NCBI GenBank assembly: GCA_937902865.1
Contig: CALFNJ010000536.1
Span: forward strand, 1-5,110
Source: an uncultured Opitutaceae bacterium
GTDB taxonomy: Bacteria > Verrucomicrobiota > Verrucomicrobiia > Opitutales > Opitutaceae
DNA: 5,110 bases
Direction: 5' to 3'
The notes beneath the pieces were generated by a model. The model ran no database searches, was not told the origin of the DNA, and was given only the letters and a program-made list of their open reading frames with translations. Within the stretch, counting starts at the first letter, position 1, and each line of letters begins with the position of its first letter. This document shows positions 1 through 2,742 of this stretch, piece by piece. The translations under genes were made by a program, and so were the position numbers.

Positions 1-2
1 TC

Positions 3-713
3 CACAATCCGTCGATCACGCCGTTCCTGCCCGCCAAGGACAAGGCGACCGGCGCGGCCGTGATCGTCGCCCCGGGTGGCGGCAACATGTTCCACACGAT
101 CGACCGCGAAGGCTATGACGTCGGCCGCTGGCTCGCCGACCACGGTGTCGCCGCCTTCGTCCTGAAATACCGCCTCGCCCGCGACACCGCTAACATGGCG
201 ACCGGCGCCGCGCAGCCCTACAACGCCGACGTGCACGCCGCGGCCGACGGCAGCCGCGCGATCCGCTACGTCCGCGCCCATGCCGGCGAGTTCGGGATTA
301 ATCCTGACCGCATCGGCATCATGGGCTTCTCCGCCGGCGGCGCCGTGGTCCTGAACGCGATCTCCAAGTGGGACGCCGGCAAGCCGGACGCCACCGATCC
401 GATCGAGCGCGTTTCCTCCCGTCCGAACTTCAGCGCTCCGATTTACACCAGCGGCTTCACGCGGATCGAGAGCACGCTCAACAAGGACACCACGGGCCCG
501 ATCTTCATGCTCTGCGCGGTCAACGACAGCATGCCGGACGCGATGGCCGCCTTCCTCACCGTCTGCCGCAAGGCCGGCGTGAACGTCGAGCTGCACATCT
601 TCAACAGCGGTGGCCACGGCTTCGGCGTGCGCTCCGATCGCACCCTGTCCGTCGGCGGCTGGCCGAACCTCTTCGTCGCCTGGCTGAACGACCGCGGCTT
701 CACGAAGAAGTAA
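3..713 (+). CDS. alpha/beta hydrolase, esterase type (acetylxylan/feruloyl esterase-like), 5'-truncated by window edge
   Basis: This is a serine hydrolase of the alpha/beta fold, of the kind often annotated as xylanase- or BD-FAE-like esterase, which removes acyl groups from plant polysaccharides. The frame is open from the first bases, reading HNPSITPFLP before the first in-frame GTG at 60. That segment matches the usual N-terminal strand of the family, so GTG 60 is internal and the true start lies outside the window. An oxyanion-hole PGGG follows at 72-83. The nucleophile elbow is GFSAGG with Ser at 330-332, the likely acid is Asp at 525-527 (AVNDSMP), and the His is at 615-617 (GGHGFG). 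The order and spacing of the triad are intact. The 236 visible residues are most of a protein that usually has about 280-320, so a signal peptide may be missing. Substrate is not determinable. It ends at TAA 711-713 and is followed by a strong terminator, so it is the last gene of its transcript. Confidence 0.87.
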   Translation, partial: HNPSITPFLPAKDKATGAAVIVAPGGGNMFHTIDREGYDVGRWLADHGVAAFVLKYRLARDTANMATGAAQPYNADVHAAADGSRAIRYVRAHAGEFGINPDRIGIMGFSAGGAVVLNAISKWDAGKPDATDPIERVSSRPNFSAPIYTSGFTRIESTLNKDTTGPIFMLCAVNDSMPDAMAAFLTVCRKAGVNVELHIFNSGGHGFGVRSDRTLSVGGWPNLFVAWLNDRGFTKK

Positions 714-740
714 GTCGAGCCCGAGCCGATCGATTTTCCC

Positions 741-767
741 AAGGGGATGCTTCGGCATCCCCTTTTT
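741..767 (+). terminator. rho-independent terminator of the alpha/beta hydrolase transcript
   Basis: A 10-bp perfect stem (741-750 pairing with 755-764) is closed by a TTCG loop at 751-754 in the very stable cUUCGg context. The stem ends in A:T pairs that run into T's through 767. It begins 28 bases after the stop codon. This is a canonical intrinsic terminator for the plus strand. Confidence 0.93.
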
Positions 768-785
768 CGTGCCCAAATCAGAAAG

Positions 786-810
786 GTAGGGACGGGCGGC
801 CCGCCCGTCC
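786..810 (+). repeat. REP-like module 1: GTAG head plus palindrome
   Basis: GTAG at 786-789 is directly followed by a palindrome with perfect 10-bp arms (790-799 and 801-810) around a single central C. A GTAG tetranucleotide 5' of a hairpin is the known architecture of REP elements mobilised by RAYT transposases. The same body, with 18 of 19 bases matching over 784-802, recurs inverted at 1003-1021 (module 5). Confidence 0.7.
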
Positions 811-827
811 GCTCCGACTCCGCAAAG

Positions 828-856
828 GTAGGGCGAACCGTCCCCGGTGAGCCGCC
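828..856 (+). repeat. REP-like module 2: GTAG head plus bulged palindrome
   Basis: GTAG at 828-831 is followed by an imperfect hairpin. The outer pair is GGCG/CGCC (832-835 with 853-856), the inner pair is ACCG/CGGT (837-840 with 845-848), and the loop is TCCC, with a bulge between the two stems. The ten bases 824-833 repeat 782-791 exactly, so it shares its head with module 1 but has a different body. Confidence 0.6.
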
Positions 857-862
857 CTCGAT

Positions 863-886
863 GTAGGGGCGTCCCTTGGGACGCCC
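863..886 (+). repeat. REP-like module 3: GTAG head plus perfect palindrome
   Basis: GTAG at 863-866 is followed by GGGCGTCCC, TT, GGGACGCCC (arms 867-875 and 878-886). The 31-bp stretch 856-886, which includes this module, is exactly reverse-complementary to 963-993. Confidence 0.75.
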
Positions 887-962
887 GTTCGCGCCGCCAA
901 CCAGAGCGTTCACCTCACTGAAAGCGTTCCGCCACCGCGTGGGGACCTTCCGATCGGGAACC

Positions 963-986
963 GGGCGTCCCAAGGGACGCCCCTAC
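963..986 (-). repeat. REP-like module 4: inverted copy of module 3
   Basis: The palindrome arms are 963-971 and 974-982 around AA. CTAC at 983-986 is the GTAG head read on the minus strand. Its 31-bp context (963-993) is an exact reverse complement of 856-886, so modules 3 and 4 form a head-out inverted pair like a BIME, separated by 76 bp. Confidence 0.75.
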
Positions 987-994
987 ATCGAGGC

Positions 995-1019
995 GGACCC
1001 GCGGGCCGCGCGTCCCTAC
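995..1019 (-). repeat. REP-like module 5: inverted variant of module 1
   Basis: The palindrome arms are 995-1004 and 1006-1015 (9 of 10 pairs) around a central G. CTAC at 1016-1019 is the minus-strand GTAG head. The body differs from module 1 by a few substitutions and keeps the same head-to-palindrome junction. Confidence 0.65.
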
Positions 1020-1051
1020 CTCCGATCTTGCCGGACAGACACAATGGGGCG

Positions 1052-1088
1052 GCGACCTCCCGGTCGCCGAACGCGACCGGGAGGTCGC
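1052..1088. repeat. 16-bp perfect inverted repeat (hairpin)
   Basis: GCGACCTCCCGGTCGC at 1052-1067 is exactly reverse-complementary to 1073-1088, with a 5-base loop (CGAAC). No T-tract follows on either strand, so it is not a standard intrinsic terminator. It could still stall polymerase for the converging DUF1080 transcript. Upstream, AATGGGGCG at 1043-1051 resembles a decayed version of the GTAGGGGCG head of module 3, so it may be a sixth, older member of the cluster. Confidence 0.75.
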
Positions 1089-1211
1089 GTCTCCGATGCA
1101 TCCTCAGGCCAGGACCCGCCGTTCCTGATTTCCTGAGTTCCACATAATCCAGGATCGATCACCGCGGTCCCACGGCCGCTGCTACCTTTGCCTCGCGCGC
1201 GGCGCGCCAGA
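1089..1211. other. Intergenic remainder before the DUF1080 stop, no gene seen
   Basis: This is the rest of the 498-bp gap between the hydrolase stop and the minus-strand DUF1080 stop. It has no plausible coding frame. It contains only short GC palindromes (ACCGCGGT at 1161-1168 and a GCGCGC/GCGCGC dyad at 1195-1207). No U-tract terminator for the minus-strand gene is visible here. Confidence 0.5.
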
Positions 1212-1796
1212 TTACGGCAGCGCCTTGATCTCGATCTTGCGATACGTGATCGCGTTCTTGTCCGCCTCGAGGCCGAGCTGGCCGGACTCCGGCACCTTCA
1301 GCGCGGCGGTCATGACCTCGCCGTTGCAGGTGCAGTAGGCCACGCCGTCTTTCATCGTCACCTCGATCGAATTCCAGTCCTCGGGCTTGAACGTCTTCAG
1401 CTGCTTGTACGCATAGGTCGCGTAGTCGCCGCACTGCAGCTGCGTCTTGTTGAAGAAAATTCCGCCGTCGCAATGCGGCGCCGCGCGGAACTCCAGCCGG
1501 AGGACGAAATTCTTCGGCAGGTCCTTCACCGTCCAGAGCACGCTCCGTCCCGTGGCGCCATTCCCGACCAGCGCGCCTTCCTGCACCGTGAAACGGCCAT
1601 CGCCCGCGTCGGCCTTCCCATCGAGCGCCGGACCTTCCTTGCCGTCCTTGTCCTTATGATGCCAGCCCGTCAGATCCCGGCCGTTGAGCAGAGCGGTAAA
1701 CCCGGCATCGGGCACGAAGTCCGCGGCATGGATCGAAAGCGAGGCGGAGAGCGCCGAGACGACAAACGCGAGACGCAGCAAACGGGGGTAGTTCAT
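1212..1796 (-). CDS. Secreted DUF1080 protein (3-keto-disaccharide hydrolase domain), copy A
   Basis: The 194-residue protein is one DUF1080/PF06439 domain, a concanavalin/LamG-like beta-sandwich. Some family members hydrolyse 3-keto-glycosides; the substrate here is unknown. Residues 1-24 form a signal peptide (MNYPRLLRL, then a hydrophobic run, cleavage near SIHA/ADF), so the product is exported. Family marks are LLNGRDLTGWHH at 37-47, KNFVLRLEFRA at 95-105, GGIFF at 111-115, the stretch QCGDYATYAYKQLK at 121-134, FKPEDWNSIEV at 136-146 and CTCNGE at 155-160. ATG 1796 was chosen because it gives a clean signal peptide. In-frame GTG 1847 and ATG 1808 would add a non-signal extension. No good Shine-Dalgarno precedes it, and the ATG lies in a hairpin arm. 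It is divergent from and paralogous to the gene at 1938-2522. It differs mainly by a 5-residue insertion (around 49-54) and a fourth Cys (109). Confidence 0.88.
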   Translation of the reverse strand: MNYPRLLRLAFVVSALSASLSIHAADFVPDAGFTALLNGRDLTGWHHKDKDGKEGPALDGKADAGDGRFTVQEGALVGNGATGRSVLWTVKDLPKNFVLRLEFRAAPHCDGGIFFNKTQLQCGDYATYAYKQLKTFKPEDWNSIEVTMKDGVAYCTCNGEVMTAALKVPESGQLGLEADKNAITYRKIEIKALP

Positions 1797-1809
1797 GCTT
1801 CGCAGCATG
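1794..1809 (-). promoter_or_regulatory. Possible hairpin holding the DUF1080 copy A start codon
   Basis: On the minus strand CATGCT-GCGA-AGCATG forms a 6-bp perfect stem with a GCGA (GNRA-type) tetraloop. The 3' arm contains the chosen ATG (1796-1794) and the 5' arm contains the alternative in-frame ATG (1808-1806). If formed in the mRNA it would mask both. It is short and could be chance, so functional status is inference. Confidence 0.3.
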
Positions 1810-1937
1810 CCGGCGAACCCCGCTTCACGTAAATTCAAAAGCTCCACCCCCGCGCAGCGCGTCCCACAGAAGGAGGAGCCTGCCCTTCCGCCTCCTTCTC
1901 ATTTGCGCCTCCCCCCATTCGCCGCAGTCTCCGCACC
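1797..1937. promoter_or_regulatory. Divergent intergenic region with promoters of both DUF1080 genes
   Basis: This 141-bp gap separates two head-to-head genes and must hold whatever promoters drive them. I could not identify convincing -35/-10 pairs. The least GC-rich stretch is around 1827-1840 (TTTTGAATTTACGT on the minus strand), which is the likelier melting region for copy A. The plus-strand leader just before ATG 1938 is C-rich and has no Shine-Dalgarno. Confidence 0.4.
1868..1899. repeat. 9-bp perfect dyad in the divergent promoter region
   Basis: AGAAGGAGG at 1868-1876 is the exact reverse complement of CCTCCTTCT at 1891-1899, separated by 14 bases, so the motif AGAAGGAGG reads inward on both strands. 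The spacing between half-site centres is 23 bp, about two helical turns, which suits an operator for a dimeric regulator of both genes. It could equally be an RNA hairpin. The AAGGAGG inside is a perfect Shine-Dalgarno string but has no start codon at useful distance on either strand. Confidence 0.4.
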
Positions 1938-2522
1938 ATGAAATCCCCCCTTTGGTGCGCGCTCCTGCTGTTCCTCGCGGGCAGCACCCCGGCTTCCCGG
2001 GCCGCTGCCACTCCAGCCTTCGAAGAGCTTTTCAACGGTCACGACCTCTCGGGCTGGCATCATCAGGATGGCCCGGCGCTCGACGGCAAGACGGATGCCG
2101 CGGACGGACGCTGGACCGTCCGGGACGGCGCCATCCAGGCGAATGCCGAGAAGGAGCGAGTGCTGCTCTGGACGACTCGGAGTTTTCCGAAAAACTTCGT
2201 CCTGCGAATCGAGTTCCGCGCCGCCGTGCGGACGGACAGCGGCATTTTCTTCAAGAACGTCCAGCTGCAGTGCGGCGACTTCGCGACCTACGCCTACAAG
2301 CAACTGAAGGCGTTCAAGCCGCAGGATTGGAACGTCATCGAAGTGACGGTGCAGGACGGTTCCGCCCGCTGCACCTGCAACGGTGAACTGATGGAGGCGG
2401 CGCTGAAAATCCCAGCCGATTTCGGACAACTGGCGATCGAAGCCGGACGCAACGCGATCGAATACCGCAAGATTTCCCTTCGCCCCCTGCCGGAGGCGAA
2501 GGAAGTAACAGGTGCCAAGTAA
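1938..2522 (+). CDS. Secreted DUF1080 protein (3-keto-disaccharide hydrolase domain), copy B
   Basis: This 194-residue protein is a paralogue of copy A and has the same single DUF1080/PF06439 domain. It opens with a signal peptide (MKSPLW, hydrophobic CALLLFLAGS, cleavage near ASRA/AATP). No lipobox Cys is present, so it is probably periplasmic or secreted. Family marks are LFNGHDLSGWHH (31-42), GPALDGK (45-51), KNFVLRIEFRA (85-95), SGIFF (101-105), QCGDFATYAYKQLK (111-124), FKPQDWNVIEV (126-136) and CTCNGE (145-150). Cys112, Cys145 and Cys147 are shared with copy A and could bind metal or form a disulfide; that is inference. The only sensible start is ATG 1938, with no visible Shine-Dalgarno. 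Relative to copy A, which stops right after ALP, copy B carries nine extra residues (EAKEVTGAK). The last few, and the stop, are encoded by a heptad repeat array. It converges on the GH106-like gene. Confidence 0.88.
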   Translation: MKSPLWCALLLFLAGSTPASRAAATPAFEELFNGHDLSGWHHQDGPALDGKTDAADGRWTVRDGAIQANAEKERVLLWTTRSFPKNFVLRIEFRAAVRTDSGIFFKNVQLQCGDFATYAYKQLKAFKPQDWNVIEVTVQDGSARCTCNGELMEAALKIPADFGQLAIEAGRNAIEYRKISLRPLPEAKEVTGAK

Positions 2523-2531
2523 CAAGTACCA
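2504..2531 (+). repeat. Tandem heptad array, left arm (4 units, consensus RGTRMCA)
   Basis: Four 7-bp units run without gaps: AGTAACA is the first and third unit, GGTGCCA the second and AGTACCA the fourth. The third unit provides the TAA stop (2520-2522) of DUF1080 copy B. The array is the inverted partner, 24 of 28 bases by eye, of 2597-2624. Confidence 0.75.
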
Positions 2532-2596
2532 GGAGTGTTCGAGCCGGGCCGGAACAGAATTAGTTCCATGCTCCGGGCGCGAAGCGCGGACTCCCT

Positions 2597-2645
2597 TGGC
2601 ACTTGTTACCTGGCTCTTGTTACTTGCTGCCCCGCAGCTGTTACT
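2597..2645 (-). repeat. Tandem heptad array, right arm (7 phased units)
   Basis: Read on the minus strand, this 49-bp stretch is seven 7-bp units in unbroken phase. Five fit the RGTAACA/RGNGCCA pattern: AGTAACA twice, GGTAACA, AGTGCCA and AGAGCCA. Two neighbouring units (2625-2638) have diverged but keep the length and form a small GCTGC/GCAGC dyad. Together with 2504-2531 it could form a 28-bp imperfect stem around a 65-base loop (2532-2596). That loop itself contains GGAAC/GTTCC (2551-2555 with 2563-2567) and GCGC-GAA-GCGC (2577-2587) mini-hairpins. Confidence 0.7.
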
Positions 2646-2657
2646 TCCCCTCCAATA

Positions 2658-2709
2658 GCGCAGAGGGCGGCGGCCCGGACTGGCGGCCGGACCACCGACA
2701 CCTCTGCGC
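2658..2709. repeat. GC-rich inverted repeat with internal direct repeat, possible shared termination region
   Basis: The arms GCGCAGAGG (2658-2666) and CCTCTGCGC (2701-2709) are perfect over 9 bp. The 34-base interior holds two near-identical direct copies of GGCGGCC(C)GGAC at 2669-2680 and 2682-2692. It begins 34 bp past the stop of the minus-strand GH106-like gene. No T-tract follows on either strand, so a termination role is only suggested by position. It may be another dispersed intergenic element. Confidence 0.5.
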
Positions 2710-2742
2710 GACTGAACTCCGCGAGCCGAGCCCTACTTCGGC

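Larger units (their letters stand above)
784..1021. repeat. Nested BIME-like cluster of five GTAG-headed palindromes
   Basis: Three modules point right and two point left, arranged 1>, 2>, 3>, spacer, <4, <5. The outer pair (784-802 with 1003-1021) and the inner pair (856-886 with 963-993) are nested, so the whole interval could fold as one long hairpin or cruciform with a 76-base apical region (887-962). I see no convincing coding sequence inside. Open frames crossing it translate the palindrome as GRPKGRPYIE on both strands and are not genes. Confidence 0.7.

Noticed and set aside
784..1021. Ends of an insertion sequence
   Set aside because: The region between the inverted arms is 76 to 200 bp with no transposase frame, and no target-site duplication is evident; a non-autonomous REP-type element fits better.
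784..1088. CRISPR array
   Set aside because: Repeats are palindromic, mostly inverted rather than direct, differ in sequence and lack regular spacers; no cas gene is present.
876..1136. Plus-strand open frame of 86 codons in the first gap
   Set aside because: It is built from the inverted repeat and hairpin sequences, has no family resemblance and no ribosome site; it is an artefact of stop-poor GC-rich palindromes.
1188..1832. Plus-strand 214-codon open frame antisense to DUF1080 copy A
   Set aside because: Its composition is Arg/Ala/His-heavy as expected of a shadow frame, and the opposite strand encodes a clear DUF1080 protein with a signal peptide. The similar frame at 1899-2525 on the minus strand is the matching shadow of copy B.
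1797..1847. In-frame upstream extension of DUF1080 copy A from GTG 1847
   Set aside because: The extension would precede a complete signal peptide that starts at ATG 1796, so the longer form is unlikely.
1870..1876. Perfect AAGGAGG as a ribosome binding site of a small unlisted ORF
   Set aside because: No ATG, GTG or TTG lies at 4-12 bases downstream on either strand, and ATG 1938 is more than 60 bases away.
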